A program made the translations under genes and the position numbers. From the NCBI GenBank assembly GCA_910588415.1, contig CAJUPK010000042.1:1-16184 (forward strand): 16,184 nucleotides of DNA, in the 5' to 3' direction. Below, one piece after another: positions 1-7,296 of the stretch. Each line of letters starts with the position of its first letter. Position 1 is the first letter of the stretch. The notes beneath the pieces are model-generated. The model ran no database searches. It was not told where the DNA came from and saw only the letters and a program-made list of their open reading frames with translations. This stretch comes from an uncultured Oscillospiraceae bacterium. GTDB taxonomy: Bacteria; Bacillota; Clostridia; Oscillospirales; Acutalibacteraceae.

Positions 1-22
1 CTACACGACGCTCTTCCGATCT
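1..22. other. Illumina sequencing adapter remnant (not genomic)
   Basis: The first 22 bases, ending in GCTCTTCCGATCT, match the 3' end of the common Illumina P5/read-1 adapter as I know it. This is an untrimmed library sequence at the contig edge. The adapter happens to be open in the frame of the following gene and would add seven false residues (YTTLFRS) to a partial protein call. Confidence 0.96.
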
Positions 23-664
23 GTTACCGCATTTCGCTCTTCGCTATTGGAAATGTACAAAAAGCATCTGGAATGTATTGATCATATCCCTGTTTTCCGC
101 CAGAAGGAGGAACGCAGGGAGACGGTTTCTTCCTATCAGCCTGAGCCTGTTCAGGAGTTTGAGCAGCCTATTCCCGTTCGGCAGCCTCAACCACAAAGAG
201 AACGGGACCCTCTTCCCGTACCAGAGCCTCCGGCTCAAACTCAGCAGACAGAACTGGATACAGACAGCTTGGAACCAGATAGGACAGTCCTTGAGCCAGA
301 AGAAACAGAACAGCAAAGCGCATCCTCTCTAGCGCAACCCGCGAGAGAACGCCGTCCGGCGCCTGTGCAGCGTCCTCCTTTGGAGGACGAGGTAGTACAG
401 CAGCCTTCTAGGTCTAGACCTAGGCAAGATCAGGCAAGGCAGGCCCGCACTTTGAATGACCGGGTAAACTATGTGCAGGAACAGCTGCAGCCATCGCAGC
501 CGCCGGAAAGCTATTTGGGAGATAATGACTTGTCTTCGGTAGGAATTGATCTGGTTTCTCATAGCAATATTCCAGAAGCGTTGCGCCGGGAAAAGAGCAG
601 TAATTACAGCAACTTGCCTTTTGGAGACAATGTAGAGGTAGATGGCCGCAGGCACAAAAGATAG
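23..664 (+). CDS. divIVA: DivIVA-family protein, C-terminal part (5' end missing)
   Basis: The frame is open from the first genomic base, so this is the 3' part of a longer gene; 213 residues are visible. The first residues (VTAFRSSLLEMYKKHLECI) look like the last coiled-coil helix of DivIVA proteins, usually an A-x-F-x-x-x-L-L-x-x-Y-x-x-H-L-x-x-I pattern. DivIVA binds curved membrane at cell poles and septa and recruits division or sporulation partners. After about residue 30 the protein turns into a long Pro/Gln/Glu/Arg-rich stretch, probably disordered, to about residue 160. A more ordinary tail follows, with YLGDNDLSSVG and a basic end (GRRHKR). The place next to lspA and an rluD-type gene agrees with the divIVA neighbourhood of Firmicutes. 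A TTG at 47 exists but is internal to the helix and is not the start. The family call rests on one helix and context, so it is likely but not certain. Confidence 0.75.
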   Translation, partial: VTAFRSSLLEMYKKHLECIDHIPVFRQKEERRETVSSYQPEPVQEFEQPIPVRQPQPQRERDPLPVPEPPAQTQQTELDTDSLEPDRTVLEPEETEQQSASSLAQPARERRPAPVQRPPLEDEVVQQPSRSRPRQDQARQARTLNDRVNYVQEQLQPSQPPESYLGDNDLSSVGIDLVSHSNIPEALRREKSSNYSNLPFGDNVEVDGRRHKR

Positions 665-713
665 AGTGCTTGCAGATCCCTGATTTTGTGTTTATTGTAG
701 GAAGGAGAAGAGC

Positions 714-1223
714 TTGAAAAAGGAACATTACAAAAAAGCTTTTGTCTTAATCGCCGCAGTGCTGCTTGTAATTGCAGATCAGCTGACAAAACGTGCGGTC
801 CAGCAGAGCCTGCGGGATACAGGAAAGATGGCTACAACCGTTATTCCTGGTTTGCTGGAGCTAAACTATTTGGAAAATCCCGCTGCCGCCTTTGGATTGT
901 TTGGAGAGGTTATCTGGCTGATCGTGGCCTTGACTTTACTGGTGGCTTTGGGCCTGATAGCCGCCTTATTCCTGTACAAGCAGCACAGCCTATTTAGCTA
1001 TTTGGCTGTAGGCCTGTTGTTGGCTGGCGGAGTGGGAAATCTGATAGATAGAATCATGCAGGGTTATGTGGTGGACTTTATCCATGTTATGTTTTTTAGC
1101 TATATTTTCAATGTAGCGGACTGCTGTGTAACCATAGGATCTATATGCCTGCTCGTACATTACATTCTTTGTACACAGCGGGAGAAGAGGCGAAAGGCGG
1201 ATACGGAAGATGTCAGTGTCTGA
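714..1223 (+). CDS. lspA: Lipoprotein signal peptidase (signal peptidase II)
   Basis: LspA is the membrane aspartic protease that removes the signal peptide from diacylglyceryl-modified prolipoproteins. The 169-residue length is normal. Four hydrophobic segments can be seen, at about 8-24, 66-88, 93-110 and 130-153. Family motifs are in order: ADQLTK (21-26), ENPAAAFG (54-61), GGVGNLIDR (105-113), VVDF (119-122) and FNVAD (132-136). Known structures place the catalytic pair at the VVDF and NxAD aspartates, here D121 and D136. The residues after D136 are Cys-Cys where Ser-Ala or similar is common, a small deviation. The start is TTG, chosen because GAAGGAG (701-707) lies 6 nt upstream and the N-terminus then begins with a short basic stretch before the first membrane helix. 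The 3' end overlaps the next gene by 14 nt, suggesting translational coupling. Confidence 0.96.
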   Translation: MKKEHYKKAFVLIAAVLLVIADQLTKRAVQQSLRDTGKMATTVIPGLLELNYLENPAAAFGLFGEVIWLIVALTLLVALGLIAALFLYKQHSLFSYLAVGLLLAGGVGNLIDRIMQGYVVDFIHVMFFSYIFNVADCCVTIGSICLLVHYILCTQREKRRKADTEDVSV

Positions 1224-2181
1224 CTTCACGGAAGAGGCTGTTGCCTATGGCCGGGAGATCATACTAACAGTAGAGGAGAACAGCCCTCGCCTAGACAAGC
1301 TGTTGGCTGCCCAATTAGAGCCGGAGGGGATGAGCCGCTCAGGAGTGCAGCAGTTGATCTCTCGGGGGCTAGTGACAACCCAAGGGAAGGGTTTGACAAA
1401 AAGCGCCAGGCTTTTGCCAGGACAAGAGATTCGGGTAATTTTGCCAGAGCCGGAGGAACTGCGGATTGAACCGGAGGAAATTCAGTTAGATATTGAATAC
1501 GAGGACGCGGATCTTCTGGTGGTCAATAAGCCCAAAGGGATGGTTGTCCACCCGGCTCCAGGAAATTATTCGGGTACTTTGGTAAACGCCCTGCTCTTTC
1601 ACTGTGGCAACAGCCTGTCTGGTATAAACGGGGTGCTTCGTCCAGGCATTGTCCATCGAATTGATAAGGATACCAGTGGACTTTTGTTAGTGGCCAAGAA
1701 TGACTTTGCTCATCGAGGACTGGCGGACCAGTTGCAAAATCATAGCTTAACGAGAGAATATCGGGCTATTGTATATGGAGCTATTCGAGAAAAGCAGGGA
1801 AGAGTAAATGCGCCCATTGGGCGTCATCCGGTGGAACGCAAAAAAATGGCGGTACTGCCCCAGTGTTCTTCGGCCCGGAGTGCTGTTACAAATTTTTTTG
1901 TGGAAGAATATTTGCCTGGTTTTACGTATCTGCGGCTGCGGTTGGAAACAGGGCGAACCCATCAGATTCGGGTGCATATGGCCAGTTTGGGCCACCCTGT
2001 GGCTGGCGACCCGGTATATGGTCCTAAGAAAGTGATAACCGAGCTGAATGGCCAGTGCCTTCATGCGGGGCTGATTGGTTTTGTCCACCCACGGACAGGA
2101 GAATATCTGGAATTTTCGAAAGAACTGCCGGAATATTTTCAGAGTTTTTTGACCAAGCTTCAAAAGAGAGGGGATTTTTGA
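1210..2181 (+). CDS. RluD-family pseudouridine synthase (S4 domain plus catalytic domain)
   Basis: The 323-residue protein has an N-terminal S4 RNA-binding domain (about 26-75, with RLDKLLA and MSRSGVQQLI) followed by the RluA/RluD catalytic fold. The signature HRIDKDTSGLLLVAKN begins at residue 149; D152 is the expected catalytic aspartate. Further family pieces are VVNKPKGMVVHPAPG (104-118) and the C-terminal GRTHQIRVHMASLGHPVAGD. These enzymes convert uridines in rRNA or tRNA to pseudouridine. Position after lspA matches B. subtilis ylyB, an RluD-type enzyme, so 23S rRNA is the probable substrate, but RluD and RluC cannot be separated by eye. The ATG at 1210 lies inside lspA; AAGGCGG (1194-1200) serves as its ribosome site. 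Confidence 0.93.
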   Translation: MSVSDFTEEAVAYGREIILTVEENSPRLDKLLAAQLEPEGMSRSGVQQLISRGLVTTQGKGLTKSARLLPGQEIRVILPEPEELRIEPEEIQLDIEYEDADLLVVNKPKGMVVHPAPGNYSGTLVNALLFHCGNSLSGINGVLRPGIVHRIDKDTSGLLLVAKNDFAHRGLADQLQNHSLTREYRAIVYGAIREKQGRVNAPIGRHPVERKKMAVLPQCSSARSAVTNFFVEEYLPGFTYLRLRLETGRTHQIRVHMASLGHPVAGDPVYGPKKVITELNGQCLHAGLIGFVHPRTGEYLEFSKELPEYFQSFLTKLQKRGDF

Positions 2182-2182
2182 G

Positions 2183-2575
2183 ATGATAGAAATCTTGCCC
2201 ATGCAGGACCGCCAGAAGGAGCAGGCGCTGCTTTCGCAAATTCGGGAGGTAGGCCCAGATGCCCGGGTCCTTGCTATGTGTGAGAGGGAAAAGACCTTGG
2301 GGTGGGTTGCGCTGGAACTGCAAGACACAGTTTTACGGATCCTGTTTCTGCAGGTGGAGGGATATGATTTTACCCGCCGTCCGCAGGGGGAAGAGATTTT
2401 CATTTTAGATTCGCTCATGCGCTCAGCTGCTTCGTATGGGGAGCATTTTGGGGCTGACAAAATCGAGACGGTTTTTCCGGATTTTTTTGACTTTTTTCGG
2501 GCCAGGGGCTTCGAGCAGGATGAGTTCCATGCTTTTACACCCATGAGCACTATTGTAAAATATGAAAGTCATTAG
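2183..2575 (+). CDS. Small GNAT-like protein of unknown substrate
   Basis: This 130-residue protein starts one base after the rluD-type stop and ends just before a terminator, so it is the last gene of the lspA transcript. The layout suggests a small GNAT (N-acetyltransferase) fold: a strand with GWVALELQDTVLRILFLQV, a long helix (EIFILDSLMRSAASYGEHFG), then a strand and FFRARGFEQDEFHAFTPMS, like the usual GNAT ending in which a helix leads to a GF turn and a final strand. The classic acyl-CoA pyrophosphate loop (R/Q-x-x-G-x-G/A) at the start of the long helix is not present; TRRPQGEEIF stands there. It may be a degenerate or non-catalytic member, or the fold call may be wrong. No substrate can be inferred. 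The start has no strong Shine-Dalgarno other than GAGAGGGG (2166-2173) inside the preceding gene, which is suitably spaced. Confidence 0.7.
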   Translation: MIEILPMQDRQKEQALLSQIREVGPDARVLAMCEREKTLGWVALELQDTVLRILFLQVEGYDFTRRPQGEEIFILDSLMRSAASYGEHFGADKIETVFPDFFDFFRARGFEQDEFHAFTPMSTIVKYESH

Positions 2576-2581
2576 TTTTTT

Positions 2582-2616
2582 GCCTGCGGTGCTTGTGTTT
2601 ACCGCAGGCTTTTCTT
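2582..2616 (+). terminator. Intrinsic terminator after the lspA-rluD-GNAT transcript
   Basis: A perfect 9-bp stem GCCTGCGGT / ACCGCAGGC (2582-2590 with 2601-2609) with a 10-nt loop is followed at once by TTTTCTT. It begins 6 bases after the stop codon at 2573-2575 and precedes a new promoter, marking a transcript boundary. Confidence 0.93.
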
Positions 2617-2645
2617 AAAAATCTATGAAATCTTTAGGAAATCAG

Positions 2646-2674
2646 TTGCATGTATGGCCGAGAAATGGTAAAAT
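2646..2674 (+). promoter_or_regulatory. SigA-type promoter with extended -10 for the yicC-thiN operon
   Basis: TTGCAT (2646-2651) and TAAAAT (2669-2674) are separated by exactly 17 bp, and TGG (2666-2668) directly before the -10 gives an extended TGn element. The start of transcription is predicted near 2681. It lies between the terminator at 2582-2616 and yicC, and no equally good promoter is seen for the next 13 kb, so it probably drives the whole operon. Confidence 0.8.
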
Positions 2675-2732
2675 CTTTTAGTTAGGGATATTGGTTCCCT
2701 TATATTCTGCAAGGCAGATAGGATGGATGGAT

Positions 2733-3611
2733 ATGCTGAAAAGTATGACAGGCTTTGGTCGGGGAGAAGCTATTGTAAATGGCATGCATGTTGTATTTGA
2801 GGTCAAATCAGTAAATCACAAGTATTTTGAGGTGAACGCCCGTATTACTAGAGGGTACCTGTTTTTAGAAGATAAACTGAAAACCTATTTGCAAGGACGG
2901 CTCTCCAGAGGAAAAGTGGATGTATTTTTGCAGATAGAGAATGTAGACGAATCCGGAGTACAGGTAGAGGTAAACCATCTGCTGGCAGGGGGATACTATC
3001 AGGCACTTTTGGAATTGCAGGAACGATATTCCCTGCCGGATGGCCCAAGCCTGGCTCTTTTAAGCAAGTACCCGGAGGTACTCTCTATACGCAAGGAGCC
3101 GGAGGATGAAGAAGTGGTATGGAAGGCCGTGCTGCAGGTAGTCAGTCCTACAGTAGACTCTCTTTTGACTATGCGTGAAGCGGAAGGGCTTAGGCTGAAA
3201 GCAGACATCATGGAAAAATCAAACCACATATTGGACCTGGTGGGACGGATAGAACAGCTGGCGCCTCAAGTGGTGGCCGCTTATCGTGAGCGGCTGCAGA
3301 GCAAAGTGCAAGAATTGTTGGGTGACAGCCGCTTTGATGAGCAGCGGATCCTGACAGAGGTAGCTATCTTTGCGGATAAATCCGCTATAGACGAAGAGAC
3401 CGTGCGGCTGCGCAGCCATTTTTCTCAGTTGGAATATTTGCTGGAGCTGCAAGAGCCAGTGGGGCGAAAGATTGACTTCCTTGTACAGGAGATGAACCGG
3501 GAGGTCAATACGATTGGATCAAAATCACAGAACACGGATATTGCTTATCTAGTGGTTGATATAAAAGCAGACATCGAAAAAATTCGTGAGCAGATACAAA
3601 ATGTTGAGTAA
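2733..3611 (+). CDS. yicC: YicC/YloC-family endoribonuclease
   Basis: The 292-residue protein begins MLKSMTGFGRGEA, the hallmark N-terminus of the YicC family (YloC in B. subtilis), and ends with the conserved C-terminal block GRKIDFLVQEMNREVNTIGS followed by KSQNTDIAYLVVDIKADIEKIREQIQNVE. Length is typical. Members have been described as endoribonucleases; in E. coli YicC has been linked to decay of the small RNA RyhB. The ATG at 2733 was chosen because homologues begin at this MxKSMTGFG and AGGATGG (2720-2726) lies 6 nt upstream. An in-frame TTG at 2691 would sit almost on the predicted transcription start and add 14 residues unlike the family. As first gene of the operon it precedes remA and gmk exactly as in B. 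subtilis. Confidence 0.94.
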   Translation: MLKSMTGFGRGEAIVNGMHVVFEVKSVNHKYFEVNARITRGYLFLEDKLKTYLQGRLSRGKVDVFLQIENVDESGVQVEVNHLLAGGYYQALLELQERYSLPDGPSLALLSKYPEVLSIRKEPEDEEVVWKAVLQVVSPTVDSLLTMREAEGLRLKADIMEKSNHILDLVGRIEQLAPQVVAAYRERLQSKVQELLGDSRFDEQRILTEVAIFADKSAIDEETVRLRSHFSQLEYLLELQEPVGRKIDFLVQEMNREVNTIGSKSQNTDIAYLVVDIKADIEKIREQIQNVE

Positions 3612-3694
3612 AACATAGGGACGATCCAGCTTCTGAGTGCTTAGAATTGTGACCTTACGTATATAGGACATAGCGGACAGAGGAGGCTTTAGAA

Positions 3695-3964
3695 GTGAGA
3701 CTGGTAAATATCGGCTTTGGCAATATGGTCTCTGCAGAAAGAGTCGTGGCGGTAGTAAGCAACGAGTCGGCCCCCATTAAACGTATGGTACAGGAGGCGC
3801 GGGAACGGGGCGCGGTTATAGATGCCACTTTTGGCCGAAAGACAAAAACTGTCATCGTGATGGACAGTGGCAGCATTGTGTTATCAGCCATTATGCCAGA
3901 AACTATAACGAATCGATTCAATGGAAAAGAAGACGGAATTGTGGAAGGAGATAAAGATGAGTAA
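3695..3964 (+). CDS. remA: RemA-family DNA-binding regulator (DUF370)
   Basis: The 89-residue protein matches RemA throughout: LVNIGFGNMVSAERVVAVVS, then SAPIKRMVQEARERG and DATFGRKTKTVIVMDSG, then VLSAIMPETITNRF. In B. subtilis RemA is a small DNA-binding protein that activates biofilm matrix and osmoprotection genes; its role in anaerobic clostridia is less clear. The start is GTG, supported by a perfect AGGAGG (3681-3686) 8 nt upstream. An 83-nt gap separates it from yicC with no convincing promoter. The 3' end overlaps gmk by 8 nt. The C-terminal tail after NRF (GKEDGIVEGDKDE) is acidic and encodes the gmk ribosome site within it. Confidence 0.95.
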   Translation: MRLVNIGFGNMVSAERVVAVVSNESAPIKRMVQEARERGAVIDATFGRKTKTVIVMDSGSIVLSAIMPETITNRFNGKEDGIVEGDKDE

Positions 3965-4562
3965 AGGATTGCTGTTGGTGGTCTCAGCCCCTTCCGCTGG
4001 GGGTAAGGGCACCATTCTGAAGGAGATGTTCCAGCAGGATGAACAATTGCGGCTTTCTGTTTCCGCTACTACCCGACAGCCCAGACCAGGGGAAAAGCAT
4101 GGAGAACACTATTACTTCATCAGTGAAGAGGAATTTCAAAATCTGGTGAACAGCGGCAATATGCTGGAATATGCGGCATATGTGGGCAACAGTTATGGCA
4201 CTCCCCGCGAGCCAGTAGAAAAATGGCTGGCAGAGGGTTTGGACGTGGTGCTGGAAATTGACGTGCAGGGTGGGGCACAGGTCAAAAAGCTAATGCCAGA
4301 CTGTGTATCGGTGTTTATAGTTCCTCCTTCCATGACAGTGCTGGAGAAACGGCTTAGGGACCGGGGTACAGAGGATGAGTCTACGGTTCGTAAGCGCTTA
4401 GAGACAGCTAGACAGGAGCTGTCTCATGCAGAGGACTATGACTATATTGTTGTCAACGACAGGCTGGAAGATGCTGTAGAAGATATGCTGGCAATCCTTC
4501 GCAGTGAAAAGAGGAAGTATGCCAGAAACCCTGGAGTCATTCAAAAGGTTTTGGAGCAATAA
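3957..4562 (+). CDS. gmk: Guanylate kinase
   Basis: Gmk phosphorylates GMP to GDP with ATP, an essential step in GTP/dGTP supply and in recycling of GMP. The 201-residue protein shows the P-loop SAPSAGGKGT (10-19, Lys17), in which the first Gly of the Walker A consensus is Ala, as in E. coli Gmk (SAPSGAGKSS). The GMP-binding segment follows: SATTRQPRPGEKHGEHYYFIS with EFQNLVNSGNMLEYAAYVGN and YGTPREPV. EIDVQGGAQVKK and the lid region RLRDRGTEDESTVRKRL are also typical. The ATG at 3957 has GGAAGGAG (3943-3950) 6 nt upstream and gives the family N-terminus; an in-frame ATG at 3921 would add 12 unrelated residues. It overlaps the end of remA and is followed by rpoZ, the common Firmicutes order. 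Confidence 0.97.
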   Translation: MSKGLLLVVSAPSAGGKGTILKEMFQQDEQLRLSVSATTRQPRPGEKHGEHYYFISEEEFQNLVNSGNMLEYAAYVGNSYGTPREPVEKWLAEGLDVVLEIDVQGGAQVKKLMPDCVSVFIVPPSMTVLEKRLRDRGTEDESTVRKRLETARQELSHAEDYDYIVVNDRLEDAVEDMLAILRSEKRKYARNPGVIQKVLEQ

Positions 4563-4600
4563 TTGAACTTCTATTTAGAGAGAAAGGAAAGTGGTTAAAA

Positions 4601-4810
4601 ATGCTGAAACCATCTGCAAACATCATCAAGACGCCTCATCTCAATCAATATTCTTTAGTGATTGCTGTGGCTAAGCGGGCCAGGCAGATTTCGGAGAGAG
4701 CAGAAGCCGAGGGAGGAAAATTGCCGGATAAGCCGGTAGACCTGGCTGTGCAGGATTTTGTACAAGACCGCTATCGAATTCTCGAGCCGGATAATTTAGA
4801 AGAACTGTGA
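4601..4810 (+). CDS. rpoZ: RNA polymerase omega subunit
   Basis: The 69-residue protein begins MLKPSANII and contains NQYSLVIAVAKRARQISERA, the conserved omega helix that clamps the C-terminal part of beta-prime and assists RNA polymerase assembly. Length is normal for Firmicutes omega. The C-terminal half carries the PVDLAVQDFVQDRYRI segment, where homologues have a KPVxxAxxEI(A)xGK-like stretch. AAAGGAAAG (4583-4591) provides the ribosome site. The stop overlaps the GTG start of priA (GTGA), so the two are translationally coupled. In B. subtilis coaBC lies between rpoZ and priA; here nothing does. Confidence 0.93.
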   Translation: MLKPSANIIKTPHLNQYSLVIAVAKRARQISERAEAEGGKLPDKPVDLAVQDFVQDRYRILEPDNLEEL

Positions 4811-7254
4811 GCCTCTTAGCTCAAGTGGCCGTAGAAAATACGGTGTATTCCTTTGATAAACTGTTTACCTATCGTATACCGGAGCTGCTCTGTGAGAAAA
4901 TTATGCCGGGTATGCGAGTAGTGGTGCCCTTCGGTTCTGGAAATAGAGAACGTATGGGCCTTGTATTTGCTTTGAATGGTCAGGAAGATAGCGGTTTAAA
5001 GTCGATCATCTCTGTGCTGGACCGAGAACCTGTTCTGGACGCAAGCGCGCTGGATCTGGCTTTTTGGATAAAGGACCGGTACTACTGCACTTTGTTTGAA
5101 GCGGTAAAGCTGATGATACCTGCGGGCCTGCAGGTCCGCTTTAAGGATAGCTATTTATTAAATAATAACTTTACAGATTTCGACAGGGAAAGTTATGACG
5201 ATTTATCCTGGCAGATCCTTATGACCTTACGGGCTGCCGGGCGGGCCATGCCTTTTGAAAAGCTGGCGGCTTCTCTGGGTATTACCCAGGATTGCCGGGA
5301 GTTTAGAGAACTACAGGTAAAAGGGATTGTTTGTAAAGTAAATCTGGCCGCCAGCCGAATCAAAGATGCTACTGTAAGAATGGTGCGCTTAATCCCCGAC
5401 TTTACGGGTAAACTGTCGCCTCGGCAGAACGATGTCTATCGGGTTCTTATGGATGTGGGAGAAGCCACTGAAAAGGAGCTGTGCTATTTTTCAGGCGTGT
5501 CTACTTCTGTAATTAGGGTTCTTGTGGAAAAAGGCGCTGCAGAAACCTTTGAATACGAAGTATACCGCCGGCCGGAAGGCCCTGCTATACAGCAAGCAGG
5601 TTTAGGAGACCTGGTACTATCTCCATCCCAGCAGAAGGTATTAGAGGCCCTTGCACAAGACTTTGAGCAGTCATGTGATGGACGCCGCTGCGCATTGCTG
5701 TATGGGGTGACGGGCAGTGGAAAGACTTCTGTGTTTCTCAAGTTGATTGAAATTGTATTGGCCCAAGGCAGAGGCGTAATCGTTATGGTGCCAGAGATTT
5801 CTTTAACCGCGCAGACGCTCAAGCAATTTCATCGGTGTTTCGGAGATCAGGTGGCTATTTTTCACAGCGGTCTTTCTCTAGGAGAAAGGTTGGATGAATG
5901 GAAACGAGTACGCCGGGGAGAGGCCCGGATTGTGGTAGGGACTCGGTCGGCGGTATTTGCTCCGGTGAGAAATTTAGGACTGATTGTCATTGATGAAGAA
6001 CAGGAGCATACCTATAAATCAGAGGCTAGCCCGCGGTATGACGCCAAAGAAGTGGCCCGCTACCGATGCGCCAAGGAGAATGCGTTCTGCCTATTGACAT
6101 CGGCAACACCCTCTGTAGAAAGTTATTGCCTAGCCCGGCAGAACAAATATCTGTTTCACCAGTTGGAAGGAAGATTCGGCCTGGCAAAAATGCCACAGGT
6201 AGAGCTGGTGGATATGAATGAAGAGGACTTTCCGGGCAGTGAAAATGCCATTGGATCTATTTTGGCAGAGGCTTTGACCCAGAATTTCCAGCAGGGAAAG
6301 CAGTCGATTGTGTTGCTTAATCGTCGGGGGTACCATACATTTGCCAGCTGTCGTTCTTGCAGAGAGGTGGTAAGCTGTCCTAACTGCAGTATTTCTCTGA
6401 CGTATCATAGCGCTAATCACCGGCTGATGTGTCATTATTGCGGCTATTCAACGCCGCTTATGAAAAGATGCCCTGCTTGTGGCAGCGAGAGCTTGACATT
6501 CCGTGGTCTGGGTACCCAAAAGGCAGAGGAACAGCTGCAGTACCTGCTACCAGAAGCCCGGATTTTGCGAGTAGATACAGACTCTATGTCTGGCAGATAT
6601 TCGTTAGAGAAACGATTAGAAGAATTTGCCCGAGGAGAATACGACCTGATGGTGGGCACGCAGATGGTTGCCAAGGGCCTGGATTTTGAGAATGTCACGC
6701 TGGTGGGGGTTCTCTCAGCGGACCAGGCATTGTACAGCGATGACTTCCGAAGCAATGAGCGCACATTTGACCTGCTTACTCAAGTGGTAGGCAGAGCGGG
6801 GCGGGGGCGATTTCCCGGCCGGGCCATTGTGCAGACTTTTGCACCGGAAAATCCTGTTTTACATTTGGCTGCTCAGCAGGATTACTTCAGCTTTGCTAGA
6901 AGAGAACTGGCCTATAGAAAAGCCCTGCTGTATCCTCCTTTTGTGGACCTCCTTGTAATCGGCTTTGTTGGTGTGGAGGAGTCATTGACCCGAAAGGCCG
7001 CAGAACGCTTTTTACATGAACTGCAGCGGCTTGCGGCCAGTGAGTACAGCAAACTGCCGCTGCGAGTACTCCGGCCATCTCCAGCAGCCGTGCCGAGAGT
7101 CAGTGGTAAATACCGTTACAAAGTGCTTGTTAAGTGTAAAAACAGTTCTCCGCTCCGGACTATGTTTTCCCAGCTGCTGGTTAGTTTTGCGGGAATAAAA
7201 GAATTTCAGCGGGTGACAGTATATGCAGATTCAAATCCCAATCAGGTCCTTTAG
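4807..7254 (+). CDS. priA: Primosomal protein N', replication restart helicase PriA
   Basis: PriA recognises stalled forks and D-loops and loads the replicative helicase for restart. The 815-residue protein has the usual order: N-terminal 3'-DNA-binding domain (VAVENTVYSFDKLFTYRIP, VVVPFGSGNRERMGLV), a winged-helix region, then the helicase. Walker A is GVTGSGKTS with Lys306; the DEEQEH box is at 396-401. Eight cysteines at 515, 518, 524, 527, 542, 545, 555 and 558 form the two zinc sites typical of PriA. Later helicase motifs include GTQKAEEQL, GTQMVAKGLDFENVTLVGV and QVVGRAGRG. The start is GTG, fused by a 4-nt overlap to the rpoZ stop. There is no strong Shine-Dalgarno (only AGAAGAA), so coupling to rpoZ translation is likely. 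Confidence 0.97.
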   Translation: MSLLAQVAVENTVYSFDKLFTYRIPELLCEKIMPGMRVVVPFGSGNRERMGLVFALNGQEDSGLKSIISVLDREPVLDASALDLAFWIKDRYYCTLFEAVKLMIPAGLQVRFKDSYLLNNNFTDFDRESYDDLSWQILMTLRAAGRAMPFEKLAASLGITQDCREFRELQVKGIVCKVNLAASRIKDATVRMVRLIPDFTGKLSPRQNDVYRVLMDVGEATEKELCYFSGVSTSVIRVLVEKGAAETFEYEVYRRPEGPAIQQAGLGDLVLSPSQQKVLEALAQDFEQSCDGRRCALLYGVTGSGKTSVFLKLIEIVLAQGRGVIVMVPEISLTAQTLKQFHRCFGDQVAIFHSGLSLGERLDEWKRVRRGEARIVVGTRSAVFAPVRNLGLIVIDEEQEHTYKSEASPRYDAKEVARYRCAKENAFCLLTSATPSVESYCLARQNKYLFHQLEGRFGLAKMPQVELVDMNEEDFPGSENAIGSILAEALTQNFQQGKQSIVLLNRRGYHTFASCRSCREVVSCPNCSISLTYHSANHRLMCHYCGYSTPLMKRCPACGSESLTFRGLGTQKAEEQLQYLLPEARILRVDTDSMSGRYSLEKRLEEFARGEYDLMVGTQMVAKGLDFENVTLVGVLSADQALYSDDFRSNERTFDLLTQVVGRAGRGRFPGRAIVQTFAPENPVLHLAAQQDYFSFARRELAYRKALLYPPFVDLLVIGFVGVEESLTRKAAERFLHELQRLAASEYSKLPLRVLRPSPAAVPRVSGKYRYKVLVKCKNSSPLRTMFSQLLVSFAGIKEFQRVTVYADSNPNQVL

Positions 7255-7296
7255 AGCTACGAAAGATTTTCAGTTGGAAAGGAAAGCGATCAAGGC

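Noticed and set aside
670..698. TTGCAG, 17 bp, TATTGT before lspA as a promoter
   Set aside because: Only three of six positions fit the -35 and four of six the -10, without a TGn extension; read-through from divIVA explains expression equally well.
1747..2550. Long open frame on the minus strand opposite rluD and the GNAT-like gene
   Set aside because: No family resemblance, no ribosome site, and it crosses two convincing + strand genes; a shadow of their codon use.
2691..2732. Upstream TTG start for yicC
   Set aside because: It would begin about 10 nt after the predicted transcription start with no ribosome site, and adds residues absent from the MxKSMTGFG family N-terminus.
3631..3646. 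Small hairpin TTCTGA/TTAGAA between yicC and remA
   Set aside because: Six weak A/T-rich pairs, a four-base loop and no T-run; not a terminator, and no regulatory function can be supported.
3960..4030. Defective P-loop in Gmk (Ala in place of first Gly)
   Set aside because: E. coli Gmk has the same SAPS form, so this is normal variation and not a sign of an inactive enzyme.
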